Positions 15,602 through 24,619 of a DNA stretch of 36,309 nucleotides are shown here, in pieces. The stretch lies in NCBI GenBank assembly GCA_050252335.1, contig JBFWLB010000026.1, forward strand, positions 1 to 36,309, in the 5' to 3' direction. The translations under genes were made by a program, and so were the position numbers. Numbering within the stretch: the stretch's first letter is position 1; every line of letters starts with the position of its first letter. This DNA is from Berkiella_A sp050252335 (GTDB lineage Bacteria > Pseudomonadota > Gammaproteobacteria > Berkiellales > Berkiellaceae). The notes under the pieces are model-generated. The model was not told where the DNA came from. It worked only from the letters and a program-made list of their open reading frames with translations, and ran no database searches.

Positions 15602-15912
15602 CTGGCTCTTGAATCTTGAGCTAGCGTAGAGCTAAAAGATGAATAATTAAGAATTGGCTTCATTTAAAGGTGTATGTCGTCCCTTGTTGCTTTTCGATGC
15701 CTTGAATATAAATATTAGGCTATCCGAAAGCTATGCATTAGAAACTATTCAATCTTGTCGTTAAAAGTTAATTAAAAAAATAATTTTTAAAGGTCTCGAA
15801 TTCGACATCTTTGGATAAAAAGCATCCGAAAAAATGAACTCTATCAACAATATAAAAGAGTGATAGATCTATATTTGGATAAAGTAGACAGTTGGTCAGA
15901 AGATGATCCATT
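15602..15912. other. Gap with a repeat copy and a decayed C-terminal reading frame
   Basis: About 310 bases with no intact gene. It holds the second copy of the short repeat (15799-15827). A plus-strand frame ending at 15916 reads ELYQQYKRVIDLYL then DKVDSWSEDDPF and a stop, and looks like a protein C terminus without its body. It overlaps the end of the convergent CGNR gene. Confidence 0.45.
15799..15827. repeat. Short dispersed repeat, copy 2
   Basis: This is the partner of 9434-9463, same orientation, about 25 of 29 bases identical. The two copies bracket the AbiE / nuclease / NAT-fragment / Fic-fragment stretch. Confidence 0.4.
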
Positions 15913-16434
15913 TTAGACTATTTTTTCCTTTCTCATTTTCTTTACTCTGCATCTTGAACCACAGGTTTTAGAACACCATTTGACATTAGATCGCCCAATG
16001 AAAAACTTTTGGCAATCAGTACTTTGGCACCTTTTAAGCCCTTCAAATCCACCGAGTGAGGCTATATTAGAAAACATGCATGCTCCAAAAATCTCTTGGG
16101 GAGGGTTAAAAGGTAAGCGCCCCACATGAACGGTTACTAATCCTTTTTCTGTTCTTTCCACAAGACATTGATTGCTAATATTTTGGATATTTCTGTTAAG
16201 TAATTCTATTAGACTTTCAGACTCACCATTTTTGAAGTACTCAACCATGCATTCGTAAATAAAAGCATCCAAGACTGCCATGTCAGGGATATGGGGGGCT
16301 GTGATGTGCTTTCCAAGTCTCCGATCAAGGTGGTTATTGGCAACTTCGATAAGAAATGAGGCATCTTCTTTGCTATAAAGCGTAAGTTTGCCATCTGTTG
16401 CTATGTAAAAATAGTCATGTAACGCTTTTTCCAT
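15913..16434 (-). CDS. CGNR zinc-finger protein, putative transcriptional regulator
   Basis: A 173-residue protein whose C terminus (133-170) is a CGNR-type zinc finger: LKRCQSTDCQKFF, then VKWCSKTCGSRCRVKKMR. Cys136, Cys141, Cys154 and Cys158 are placed to bind one zinc, and CGSR stands where CGNR is usual. Basic residues follow, as expected for nucleic-acid binding. The N-terminal 130 residues probably correspond to the ligand-sensing ABATE-like region of this family, though conservation is weak. It is divergent from the CoiA-like gene, with a 79-bp shared region containing an inverted repeat that it may bind. Confidence 0.8.
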   Translation of the reverse strand: MEKALHDYFYIATDGKLTLYSKEDASFLIEVANNHLDRRLGKHITAPHIPDMAVLDAFIYECMVEYFKNGESESLIELLNRNIQNISNQCLVERTEKGLVTVHVGRLPFNPPQEIFGACMFSNIASLGGFEGLKRCQSTDCQKFFIGRSNVKWCSKTCGSRCRVKKMRKEKIV

Positions 16435-16453
16435 GATTTTCCTATCTTGAAGG

Positions 16454-16485
16454 TGTAACGTTTTTAGTGTTTATATACCGTTACA
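16454..16485. promoter_or_regulatory. Inverted repeat between CGNR and CoiA-like genes, possible operator
   Basis: TGTAACG (16454-16460) and CGTTACA (16479-16485) are perfect 7-bp arms with 18 bases between. The centre spacing of about 25 bp is somewhat over two helical turns. The site lies 20 bp upstream of the CGNR start and 29 bp upstream of the CoiA-like ATG, so a bound regulator could affect both genes. Confidence 0.45.
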
Positions 16486-16513
16486 TTATTTGTTGCAAGA
16501 CCTAGGAGTTAAT

Positions 16514-17290
16514 ATGAAATATGCATTAGTTGATGGACTCAAGAAAACACCAAAGCCTCAAATGCATGCTGAATGTCTATGTTGTGGCAGTAAAGTAATA
16601 TCAAAATGTGGAGATAAGAAGCTTTGGCACTGGGCTCATTACTCTAAGCGTAATTGTGATATTTGGTGGGAAAACGAAACCCAATGGCACAGAGATTGGA
16701 AAGAGAAATTTCCAGTTGAGTGGCAAGAGGTTATTCATAAAGCTGAACATGGCGAGAAGCATATCGCTGATGTTAAAACTGCTGAGGGTTGGGCTCTTGA
16801 ATTCCAACACTCATATCTAAAGCCAGAAGAACGCAAGTCGCGCAATGCATTTTACCCAAAAATTGTATGGGTTGTTGATGGATTAAGGCGTACACGTGAC
16901 AAAGAACAGTTTTTCAAATTGTTAAATGAAATGAAGCCAGTATACAAAAGTCCACATATCAGCAAAGTATATTTGGATGAATCAGCTTTGTTAAGAGAGT
17001 GGTCAGGCAATCATTGTCCTGTATTTTTTGATTTTGGTGACGATCTTCTTTGGTGTCTTTTGCCGCTAGAGCAAAATATGTGGGGTTATGTGGTTGCTTT
17101 TTCACGACAAGAATTTGTTAATTTACATAATGGTAAGGAAGGTGAAAAAAATAATTTTGAAAGGCTCTTAAACCAGTTTTATGAACATGTCACCTTGCTT
17201 GAACAAAAATGGTTAGTAGCTCAGAAGCGAGAGTATGCCAATTTTAAATTTGATGGGCGTTATGCAAGGACAAGGAGGTGGAGATTATAA
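16514..17290 (+). CDS. CoiA-like nuclease-family protein
   Basis: The start is the ATG at 16514, which has AGGAG at 6-bp spacing; a longer frame opens with TTG at 16490 but has no such site. The 258-residue product resembles the competence protein CoiA family. It has an N-terminal zinc-ribbon-like part (CLCCGSKVISKC at 21-32, then WHWAH at 38-42) and a nuclease-like core: ETQWHRDWK (55-63), HIADVKTAEG (83-92) with Asp86, and WALEFQHS (93-100) with Glu96 and Gln98. The product could be a PD-(D/E)XK nuclease acting on DNA in competence or defence. No com genes are adjacent, and the setting favours an accessory role. Confidence 0.8.
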   Translation: MKYALVDGLKKTPKPQMHAECLCCGSKVISKCGDKKLWHWAHYSKRNCDIWWENETQWHRDWKEKFPVEWQEVIHKAEHGEKHIADVKTAEGWALEFQHSYLKPEERKSRNAFYPKIVWVVDGLRRTRDKEQFFKLLNEMKPVYKSPHISKVYLDESALLREWSGNHCPVFFDFGDDLLWCLLPLEQNMWGYVVAFSRQEFVNLHNGKEGEKNNFERLLNQFYEHVTLLEQKWLVAQKREYANFKFDGRYARTRRWRL

Positions 17291-17449
17291 GCATATCTCC
17301 TACTAATCACCGAAATGTCCAATAATGTCTAACAATGTATGGCCTACAATGCTTATGGGCATGATAAATGATATTAGCATTTGTCTCTTCTTGGAATATC
17401 GTCATTGCTGGTGCCTTGTAGGGATGGTATTAAATGATAAACACCCCGT

Positions 17450-18259
17450 TCACCGCTTCAACATCAGCATGGGATCTGGAAAAAAATTAGGATGTTCGGG
17501 TATCTCGATGTTGAATTCTTCTTTTAAAATTGCATGATATTGTTCGCAGGTTCGAATATTAATAACAGTCGTTTTCTTGCCAGATTTTTTCTCGAATGTT
17601 CTGTCATATAGTACTTTTTTGCCATCGATGGTGTTCATTGTCACAATGGCATGATCATAAAAAGGTCTATCCGGATTAATACAGTTATAAGAAAAGATAG
17701 CTTTATAATCTTCTGGGATGTAGGTCGTGAGATTAAAAGCATACATTTCTATCCATTTATCCTCTATTTTCGTTTTAAACATAATGCCATGTTCTTCGTG
17801 TGCTGTTAGAATGAAAGAGCGATTACAGTGATCAAACTGTGTATCCAATACAAGAGGGATAGGTTCAATGAGTCCACAATAGAACCCACAGTCACAAATC
17901 CAAGTTTCATTATTAAATGTCACGCGAAGCATTTTATGAGATAAAATAGGCGCTTGATCTTTTTCTAAATCATAAAACACCCTAGCCATAAGACGATCGA
18001 CCTTAAATCCTAATGCAATGAGTGCCAGTGCTAATACTTCATTAAGTTGAGAGCAACCACCGCCTCGTTTGTGACGTAGAAGTTTATTAAAGATAAATTC
18101 GGGTTCAAGGCTAAGGGGTACGCCAAGATGATGATCGAGCATATCCAGTGGGATGGTTAAGGATTGTTGTCTGTGAATATTAATTAAGGTTTGACTGTTT
18201 AGCTCACGAGATCCTTGATATCCAATTCGTTTGAAATATAAATCTAGATCTATCGCCAT
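17450..18259 (-). CDS. Arylamine N-acetyltransferase
   Basis: The 269-residue protein matches the usual NAT length. NATs move acetyl or other acyl groups from acyl-CoA to arylamines, hydrazines or natural-product amines through a Cys-His-Asp triad. All three are present at near-canonical positions: Cys69 (RGGGC), His108 (LSHKMLRV) and Asp123 (CDCGF). The RGGGCSQLNE block differs from the common RGGYCFE(Q/N)N, and Asp123 sits between two cysteines, so substrate preference may be atypical. A broken relative lies at 13855-14030 in the same orientation. A 10-bp inverted repeat (TTTAAAATAC / GTATTTTAAA, 18260-18298) lies directly upstream. Confidence 0.93.
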   Translation of the reverse strand: MAIDLDLYFKRIGYQGSRELNSQTLINIHRQQSLTIPLDMLDHHLGVPLSLEPEFIFNKLLRHKRGGGCSQLNEVLALALIALGFKVDRLMARVFYDLEKDQAPILSHKMLRVTFNNETWICDCGFYCGLIEPIPLVLDTQFDHCNRSFILTAHEEHGIMFKTKIEDKWIEMYAFNLTTYIPEDYKAIFSYNCINPDRPFYDHAIVTMNTIDGKKVLYDRTFEKKSGKKTTVINIRTCEQYHAILKEEFNIEIPEHPNFFPDPMLMLKR

Positions 18260-18298
18260 TTTAAAATACCTTGTGTATTTTTGAGCTTGTATTTTAAA
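18260..18298 (-). promoter_or_regulatory. AT-rich inverted repeat upstream of the NAT gene
   Basis: Perfect 10-bp arms, TTTAAAATAC (18260-18269) and GTATTTTAAA (18289-18298), with a 19-base spacer, directly before the NAT start codon. It could be an operator. The AT-richness makes a chance match plausible. Confidence 0.3.
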
Positions 18299-18573
18299 CT
18301 TTCTTTTCGTTATTTTGGCTAAAGTGCTCGCCCTAACAGCTTTTTCAATGAAGCATCTGGCTTTTCAGAAAATGCTGTGTCATTTGCAATTAAATTTGGC
18401 CATAAATTCATGCGTATATACAAGAATTTAAGTTTATCTTTATATTTCTAAGTGTATACCACAGCGAAAGAAAAGAATAGAAAAGTGGGGTGTGTCGTTG
18501 TGTAGTGTAGAAAGTTACACCCTTTGGTGATACAGCGCAGATTGACGATCTGCTTACTCATCCTTGTTTTGGT
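18299..18573. other. Intergenic stretch between NAT and dciA
   Basis: No coding signal. The gap from NAT to dciA is 314 bases in all. A perfect hairpin GCAGAT-TGACG-ATCTGC at 18537-18553 lies 21 bases past the dciA stop and may terminate or stabilise that transcript, though no T-tract follows on the minus strand. Confidence 0.4.
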
Positions 18574-19041
18574 TTAGCTTGAAGCAATGAGTTTGTGCAA
18601 GCTCTTAATAATAACCTCATTGCGGGGATCTTCTTTTAGACTTTCGATCAGCATGCGCAAGCCTTCTTTGGATTGTTCTGACATCATCACAGGCTCTCCA
18701 ACAGGCTCTTTAGGAGGTGGAGCAATATATTCGTGCCAATGATGGTGCACCTTGACGTTAATGGTTACAAGCCCAGCCCATTGTGATTGGCTGCGTAATC
18801 GTTTGAGTATTTCAGGGGTTTGGTAGCGTATTTGTGTTGCAGTTGCACTGTTATCTGTAAGAAAAGTAAGCACACCTTTTTCATAGCCTGCTATTTTATA
18901 TCGTCCTTTTAGCTTTGCATCCAAAACGCTTTGAATGATGTCATCGAGCTTGGACAATGTTTTTGCTTTGTTAATCAGCCGACCAAAAACAGAATCGTCG
19001 TTATTTAGAATACTATCAATTTTCTTTGTTTGTTGGCTCAT
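18574..19041 (-). CDS. dciA: DUF721 / DciA-family protein, helicase-loading factor
   Basis: A protein of about 155 residues from MSQQTKKIDS. The open frame extends 19 codons further, to 19098, but the extra part is not typical and would nearly abut the divergent gene at 19101. DciA is the ancestral loader or operator of the replicative helicase DnaB in bacteria lacking DnaC. The conserved N-terminal DUF721 domain is seen here (LDDIIQSVLDAKLKGRYKIAGYEKGVL and ATQIRYQTPEILKRL, then a beta strand). In gammaproteobacteria the gene sits close to an M23 peptidase and secA, exactly as here, which strengthens the call. No clear ribosome-binding site decides the start. Confidence 0.85.
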   Translation of the reverse strand: MSQQTKKIDSILNNDDSVFGRLINKAKTLSKLDDIIQSVLDAKLKGRYKIAGYEKGVLTFLTDNSATATQIRYQTPEILKRLRSQSQWAGLVTINVKVHHHWHEYIAPPPKEPVGEPVMMSEQSKEGLRMLIESLKEDPRNEVIIKSLHKLIASS

Positions 19042-19100
19042 TTGATGATTTTTTAGCATTATGCAGGATGGAATAGCTATCATATAAAAAAAAGTCACAT

Positions 19101-20063
19101 ATGCATATCATAACAGTTGCACACCCTACTTGTGGTGATGTCATAAAATTCAAAGTTAGCCTTAAAAAATCAGTGATTTTTATATTGTTTGCCGTTATTG
19201 CTTTGACGGGCATTGCTAGCTGGGGAACTTACAAATTCATGCATTGGTATGATAGACAACATAATAATAATGGGATTCTTATTCATGGGCATGATGCTCA
19301 TGGGCACGAGGCAGAAGAAGTCGTTGCTTCAACAAGCCAGTCAGCAGACGCGGGCGGCGATGAGCAGAGAGATGAACAACTAACCGTCATTTCAGAACAT
19401 ATTGGTCGTTTAGTGGATAGTGTACTGCGCTTAAATGCCTTGGGTGAACAATTGATCGTAAAAGCAGATCTTGATCCTAAGTCATTTAATTTTTCGGAGC
19501 CTATGGGGATAGGTGGGCCTTTAATTGCTGATATAGAAGTGAGCGATATTTTAAAGAACTTATCTGATTTGGAAGTGTTATTAAATAAACGTTTTCAACA
19601 ATTAACTTTCCTAGAAGATCTCTTTCGTAATAGACATCAGCGACGCTCTTCTGAGTTATGGGGCAAAGCCAAGCTGGTAAAAAATGGTTGGGTTTCGTCT
19701 TTTTTTGGTCGTCGCACCGATCCTTTTACAGGCAAAATTGTTCAGCATAATGGTGTAGACATTGCAGGGCGGGAAGGCGATGAAATATTTGCGGTTGCCA
19801 GTGGTGTCGTAAGTATTGCAGAAGATAGAAATAATTATGGAAAATTAGTTGAGATTCAACATTCCAATGGCTTAGCAACACGTTACGCTCATAATAAAGA
19901 AACCCTTGTCAAACCAGGTGATATGGTAAAGAAAGGGGATGCAATTGCATTGATGGGCTCAACGGGACGTTCTACAGGGCCTCATGTGCATTTAGAGGTG
20001 TTGCAAGACAATAAGGCAGTTGATCCCGGACTGTATTTTTCAAATTTAAGATCCAAAAGTTAG
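19101..20063 (+). CDS. Membrane-anchored M23 (LytM) peptidase
   Basis: A 320-residue protein with a short cytoplasmic N terminus, one TM helix (about 24-44) and a His-rich stretch (HGHDAHGHE at about 62-70). A coiled-coil-like region follows at about 90-190, then a C-terminal LytM domain with intact ligands: QHNGVDIAG (His, Asp), TRYAH and GPHVHLE (HxH). It probably trims peptidoglycan cross-links or acts in division or envelope growth in the periplasm. The same peptidase upstream of secA is found in Pseudomonas- and Legionella-type genomes. It is divergent from dciA. The His-rich linker is unusual and could bind metal. Confidence 0.93.
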   Translation: MHIITVAHPTCGDVIKFKVSLKKSVIFILFAVIALTGIASWGTYKFMHWYDRQHNNNGILIHGHDAHGHEAEEVVASTSQSADAGGDEQRDEQLTVISEHIGRLVDSVLRLNALGEQLIVKADLDPKSFNFSEPMGIGGPLIADIEVSDILKNLSDLEVLLNKRFQQLTFLEDLFRNRHQRRSSELWGKAKLVKNGWVSSFFGRRTDPFTGKIVQHNGVDIAGREGDEIFAVASGVVSIAEDRNNYGKLVEIQHSNGLATRYAHNKETLVKPGDMVKKGDAIALMGSTGRSTGPHVHLEVLQDNKAVDPGLYFSNLRSKS

Positions 20064-20307
20064 TTGGAATTCTTTTTGGGTTGTATAACTCAATTAAGAA
20101 AATAAATACGAAGGACTTGTATTTAGGCAAAGAAACTCCATGTTCTATCTTAGCTATGATATAGTGCCTGCTCAGCTCTTGCTCTTATACAATGGGCGAA
20201 TTGTAAGCGATATCTTTTGCATTTTTTGAAATGGGATCGATGTCTAACCTAAAATCCGCTTAGATTGAGCATATTCTTCAACCCTAATTATATAGAATTA
20301 AACGCTT

Positions 20308-23019
20308 ATGTTTTCTAATGTTGCTAAGTTAATTGTAGGTAGCCGTAACCAACGTCTGCTTAAAAAGTATCATAAATATGTTCATGCAATTAATGCTCTG
20401 GAAAAAGAGTACGAAGCTCTTTCACTAGAGGAAATTCCCCAGAAAACAGAAAGCTTTAAGCAACGATATCAGCAAGGTGAATCCTTAGATAAGCTTTTGC
20501 CAGAAGCCTTTGCTTTGGTACGTGAAGCAGGTAAACGCACATTGAACATGCGCCATTTTGATGTACAGATGATTGGTGGCATGGTGATGCATGAAGGCAA
20601 GATTGCTGAAATGGCAACTGGTGAGGGAAAAACCCTCATGGCTACATTAGCCGCCTATTTAAATGCGCTCACAGGACGTTCTGTGCACATTGTGACGGTG
20701 AATGATTATTTGGTGAGACGTGATGCACACTGGATGAGTCCTTTGTATCACACGCTTGGCTTAACTGTAGGTATTGTTGTGCCTCGTATGCGCCAAGAAG
20801 TCAAAAGACAGAGTTATCTCTGCGACGTGATTTACGCAACTAATAATGAGCTTGGCTTTGATTATCTTCGTAATAAGATGGCTTTTAGTTTAGATGAATG
20901 CCTACGCCAAGAATTAAGCTTCGCCATCGTCGATGAAGTAGATTCTATTTTGATTGATGAGGCACGTACGCCTTTGATTATTTCAGGTGCAGCAGAAAGT
21001 AGTAATGAATATTATCTGCAAATGAATGAGATTGTGCCCCAATTGAAGCCTCAGCCTGTTAAAGATGGTCCAGGCGATTTCAGTATTGATGAGAAATCTA
21101 AACAAGTCTTCCTAACAGAAGAAGGGCACTTAAGAGTCGAAACACTTTTAGTTAAAGCAGGTATCTTGGAATCAGGTCAGAGTTTATATGATTCTCGCCA
21201 TATCGGATTGTTGCATTATTTGAATGCAAGCTTGCGTGCTCATTATGTATTTAAGCGAGATGTTGATTATTTAGTTTTGAATGATGAAGTCGTTATTGTA
21301 GATGAGCATACGGGTCGTACGATGCCAGGGCGTCGTTGGTCTGAAGGGCTTCATCAAGCGGTTGAAGCAAAAGAGCGAGTTACAATTCAAAGCGAAAATC
21401 AAACGCTAGCCTCTATTACTTTCCAGAACTTCTTTAGATTGTACGACAAAATTGCAGGTATGACTGGAACGGCTGATACAGAAGCTTATGAGTTCCAACA
21501 AATCTATGGTTTGGAAGTGGTTGTGATTCCGACCAATAAACCCTGTGTGCGCAAAGACAATGCGGACATGATTTACTTGACCAAAGAAGAGAAATTTGAA
21601 GCGATTATCTCTGAAATTAAAGAGAGTGTTACAAAGAAACGCCCAGTTTTGGTGGGTACTGTATCGATTGAAACTTCTGAACTTTTATCTAAAATCCTAC
21701 ATAAACATAAAATAAAGCATCAAGTTTTAAATGCAAAATACCATGATAAAGAAGCTGAAATTGTTGCTGAAGCAGGCCGACCAGGCGCTGTTACAATTGC
21801 AACCAACATGGCAGGTCGTGGTACAGACATCGTTTTGGGTGGTTCTTTAGAGTCTGAGATAAAAGCACGCGAAGACATTACACCAGAAGAAATTGAAGTC
21901 ATTAAAAAAGCATGGCAATTGCGCCATGATGAAGTTGTTGAGGCGGGTGGTTTACACATCATTGGTACAGAACGACATGAATCTAGACGTATTGATAACC
22001 AGCTTCGTGGTCGAAGTGGTAGACAAGGGGATCCTGGATCATCTCGCTTTTATCTTTCTTTAGAAGATAATTTAATGCGTATTTTTGCCTCTGAAAAAGT
22101 AAGTCAGATTATGCGCCGTTTAGGTGTACAAAAAGGCGAAGCCATCACACATCCATGGGTAAACCGTGCCATTGAGAATGCGCAAAGAAAAGTAGAAGGC
22201 CATAACTTTGATATTCGTAAGCAATTATTAGAATACGATAACGTTGCCAATGATCAGCGTAAAGTTTTTTACGATCAAAGAGATGCTTTACTTGCAACAG
22301 AGGATATTTCCGCACACATCACCGATGTGCGCAGTACCGTTGTGAGTGCTGTTGTCGCTGAATATATTCCACCGCACAGTATTGAAGAAATGTGGGATAT
22401 TCCTGGTCTTGAGCAAACACTTGAAAATGAATTTGGTTTGCATCTTAAGATCAGAGAATGGTTAGAGCAAGATAAGACCTTGCATGAAGAGACCTTGAAA
22501 GAAAAAATCAAGCAAGCTTTAGATGATCTCTACGCACAAAAAGAAGCTTCTGTTGGTAGTGATGTGATGCGACGTTTTGAGAAATCAGTTATGTTGCATA
22601 GCCTTGATACTCATTGGCGTGATCATTTAACACAAATGGAATATTTAAGACAGAGTGTGTTCTTACGAGGGTATGCACAAAAAGATCCGCGACAAGAATA
22701 TAAGAGAGAAGCTTTTAATTTATTCTCTGCCTTGCTTGTGAGTATTCGCCGTCAAGTCATTGGTATTTTATCACTGGTTGAGGTTAAGAATGGCGAGCAA
22801 ATTGAAGAAGTTGAACAATCAAAAGTAGATGAATCTTCTTTGGAATTTCAGCATGCTGATGCCAATGCTTTAGAGATGGAAGAAGAGCAGAGGCTCCAGG
22901 CTGTTGGTGGCGGCAGTCATGCTACTTTAACACGTGCTGCGCCTAAAGTAGGCCGTAATGAAGATTGTCCATGTGGTTCTGGCAAAAAATATAAGCATTG
23001 TCATGGTCGACTTGAATAA
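20308..23019 (+). CDS. secA: Preprotein translocase ATPase SecA
   Basis: A 903-residue motor ATPase that drives unfolded preproteins through SecYEG. Seen in order: Walker A MATGEGKTLM (about 101-110), the Walker B and following block VDEVDSILIDEARTPLIISG, the preprotein cross-linking domain, NBD2 (TNMAGRGTDIVLGG, RGRSGRQGDPG), and the helical scaffold and wing domains. The C-terminal zinc motif CPCGSGKKYKHCHG ends the protein and binds SecB and lipids. Length matches the family. The 244-bp upstream gap holds no gene, and no strong ribosome-binding site is visible before the ATG. No secM gene is present upstream, unlike in E. coli. Its end overlaps mutT. Confidence 0.99.
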   Translation: MFSNVAKLIVGSRNQRLLKKYHKYVHAINALEKEYEALSLEEIPQKTESFKQRYQQGESLDKLLPEAFALVREAGKRTLNMRHFDVQMIGGMVMHEGKIAEMATGEGKTLMATLAAYLNALTGRSVHIVTVNDYLVRRDAHWMSPLYHTLGLTVGIVVPRMRQEVKRQSYLCDVIYATNNELGFDYLRNKMAFSLDECLRQELSFAIVDEVDSILIDEARTPLIISGAAESSNEYYLQMNEIVPQLKPQPVKDGPGDFSIDEKSKQVFLTEEGHLRVETLLVKAGILESGQSLYDSRHIGLLHYLNASLRAHYVFKRDVDYLVLNDEVVIVDEHTGRTMPGRRWSEGLHQAVEAKERVTIQSENQTLASITFQNFFRLYDKIAGMTGTADTEAYEFQQIYGLEVVVIPTNKPCVRKDNADMIYLTKEEKFEAIISEIKESVTKKRPVLVGTVSIETSELLSKILHKHKIKHQVLNAKYHDKEAEIVAEAGRPGAVTIATNMAGRGTDIVLGGSLESEIKAREDITPEEIEVIKKAWQLRHDEVVEAGGLHIIGTERHESRRIDNQLRGRSGRQGDPGSSRFYLSLEDNLMRIFASEKVSQIMRRLGVQKGEAITHPWVNRAIENAQRKVEGHNFDIRKQLLEYDNVANDQRKVFYDQRDALLATEDISAHITDVRSTVVSAVVAEYIPPHSIEEMWDIPGLEQTLENEFGLHLKIREWLEQDKTLHEETLKEKIKQALDDLYAQKEASVGSDVMRRFEKSVMLHSLDTHWRDHLTQMEYLRQSVFLRGYAQKDPRQEYKREAFNLFSALLVSIRRQVIGILSLVEVKNGEQIEEVEQSKVDESSLEFQHADANALEMEEEQRLQAVGGGSHATLTRAAPKVGRNEDCPCGSGKKYKHCHGRLE

Positions 23020-23440
23020 TACAAAATTAAAGCCATCTCAGGCCTTACCACTTGAGGTGGCTGTTGGTATTTTGATTAATGAGCAAAAGCAGCTGTTATT
23101 GACGCAACGTCAGTCGCATCAGCCATACTCAAATTATTGGGAGTTTCCTGGCGGCAAGATTGAACGAGATGAGACACCATTGCTTGGGTTAGTGCGTGAA
23201 TTAACAGAAGAAATTGGGATTTCTAAATTAGATGCCCACTCTTTTTTGACTGTTCAGCATATTTATCCCGAGTATTGCGTAAGGCTACGTGTCTTTTGGG
23301 TGCGAGACTACCAAGGAATACCTTTTGGCAATGAAGGCCAGCGTTTAGCTTGGTGTTCACGAGCAGACTTAAAAAACTACCCGCTACTACCAGCGAATGA
23401 TGTTATTCTTCAAGCCTTGGAAAGTTTAGAAATTTTGTGA
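23003..23440 (+). CDS. mutT: 8-oxo-dGTP diphosphatase MutT-like Nudix hydrolase
   Basis: A Nudix enzyme that cleans the nucleotide pool of 8-oxo-dGTP. The Nudix box is complete: GGKIERDETPLLG followed by REL(T)EEIGI. Typical MutT features are also present: VAVGILINEQKQLLLTQR at the start, WEFPGGK, and the C-terminal WCSRADLKNYPLLPAND. The start at 23003 (MVDLNNTKL) gives 145 residues and overlaps secA by 17 bases. A longer frame from 22958 would add an atypical N terminus lying inside the secA zinc-motif codons. Position after secA is the usual gammaproteobacterial order. Confidence 0.93.
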   Translation: MVDLNNTKLKPSQALPLEVAVGILINEQKQLLLTQRQSHQPYSNYWEFPGGKIERDETPLLGLVRELTEEIGISKLDAHSFLTVQHIYPEYCVRLRVFWVRDYQGIPFGNEGQRLAWCSRADLKNYPLLPANDVILQALESLEIL

Positions 23441-23456
23441 GGTGCTTTATTTAGCC

Positions 23457-24533
23457 TTATATGGTGACTCTCGCGATTTGAGCTGATAACAAACTAACCT
23501 CATCATTATTCTCCGTATCTTCGTCGTCAGCAAAATCTAGTTGAGTCGTTATTGGCATTGGTGCTTGTAGTGCTATTGTTGGGCTTTGTTTATCATAGGG
23601 TAAAACAGGAAAACAGAGCTGATGGGTGGAGCTGGCTGAAGTCTTGCAACCCGCTTTAGAGATAACATATTCTCCTGATGTAGCGCTTAGTTTAACGCTA
23701 GGGCTATGAAATGAATCTTGTACGATTGGCTTGCTTGCACCACTTGTTGTGAGAGAACAATAATAGCCACGATATCCTGTTACCGTTAAATTTTTATAAC
23801 CCAATTCTTTCATAGTTCTATAAAAAATACCGATGAATGAATCATTAGAGACTGCATTCAAGATGTCAGATCGCTCCATTGTTGATGAAACAGGCGCATA
23901 TGCACTATTACAAGTATGAAAAACAAAATTGAGTGGGCGATGCTTTAAAGCAGAGAGGTTGTGCCATTCAAATAATTCTTGTATTTGCTGCGCGTAGGCA
24001 ACAGGATCTAATTGAGTATCAAAATCTAAAAAGCCAACACCCGATGGTGTGCCATGCCCTACAACGTTAAAAGTAGGTATAAATTGCTTTTCATTTAAAA
24101 TGGCTGCCGCGCAAGCAGCAAGCGTACAGGTTTCTAAGAGTTGAGTATCTTTAAGAGAATTCTTTATAGGCGTAATTGGGAATGGGTATACTTTCTTGGA
24201 CTTAGTATTCTCTAGCATGCGGATGGTAGATTTGCTAAATTGAATGACATCAAGTGCTTCAGAATCGAGCGCTGACGTTTCTTGTTCAAGAAACTTCAGT
24301 GGCAATGGTAATAACACAAAATCAGAGAATCTGCCTTTATGGACACGTTTACGAGTATTAAAATATGGGGTTAAGATCTTTGCTGAAGCATAATAAAAAG
24401 AGTCTGTCTCGGGGATTATGGGAGCTACAACCTGCGCTTCTGTGTTACCAATCATAATACTCACTACGTAATATTTGGGGTTAAATATTAGAAGCTGTCT
24501 CAAAAATGCTATTTTTTGTTGATCCTTTTGCAC
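23457..24533 (-). CDS. Clan CD cysteine-peptidase-like protein (caspase/CHAT-like), paralog 1
   Basis: Up to 358 residues; GTG start, weak ribosome-binding site, and Met27 (24455) is an alternative. Two hydrophobic strands end in the hallmark clan CD residues: FNVVGHG (His160) and LNFVFHTCNSA (Cys208), 48 residues apart, as in caspases, CHAT and C11/C25 peptidases. After the Cys comes a block shared with the neighbour at 24704: FIGIFYRTMKELGYKN and TVTGYRGYYC. The last 60 residues are low in structure and acidic (DFADDEDTENNDE). There is no signal peptide or TM helix, so it is cytosolic or exported by a specialised system. A role as a secreted effector or in a cell-death system is inference. 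No exact family recognised. Confidence 0.75.
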   Translation of the reverse strand: MQKDQQKIAFLRQLLIFNPKYYVVSIMIGNTEAQVVAPIIPETDSFYYASAKILTPYFNTRKRVHKGRFSDFVLLPLPLKFLEQETSALDSEALDVIQFSKSTIRMLENTKSKKVYPFPITPIKNSLKDTQLLETCTLAACAAAILNEKQFIPTFNVVGHGTPSGVGFLDFDTQLDPVAYAQQIQELFEWHNLSALKHRPLNFVFHTCNSAYAPVSSTMERSDILNAVSNDSFIGIFYRTMKELGYKNLTVTGYRGYYCSLTTSGASKPIVQDSFHSPSVKLSATSGEYVISKAGCKTSASSTHQLCFPVLPYDKQSPTIALQAPMPITTQLDFADDEDTENNDEVSLLSAQIARVTI

Positions 24534-24619
24534 TACTCAAAGAATCTGCGTCTTGACTGAACGAAAAATTATTGTTGAGCTAGTTTCTAGTCATCGTGTA
24601 GAGGGAGATGGTAGCAAAT

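Noticed and set aside
20064..20307. SecM-like leader gene before secA
   Set aside because: No open frame with a signal peptide or arrest motif is present in the 244-bp gap.
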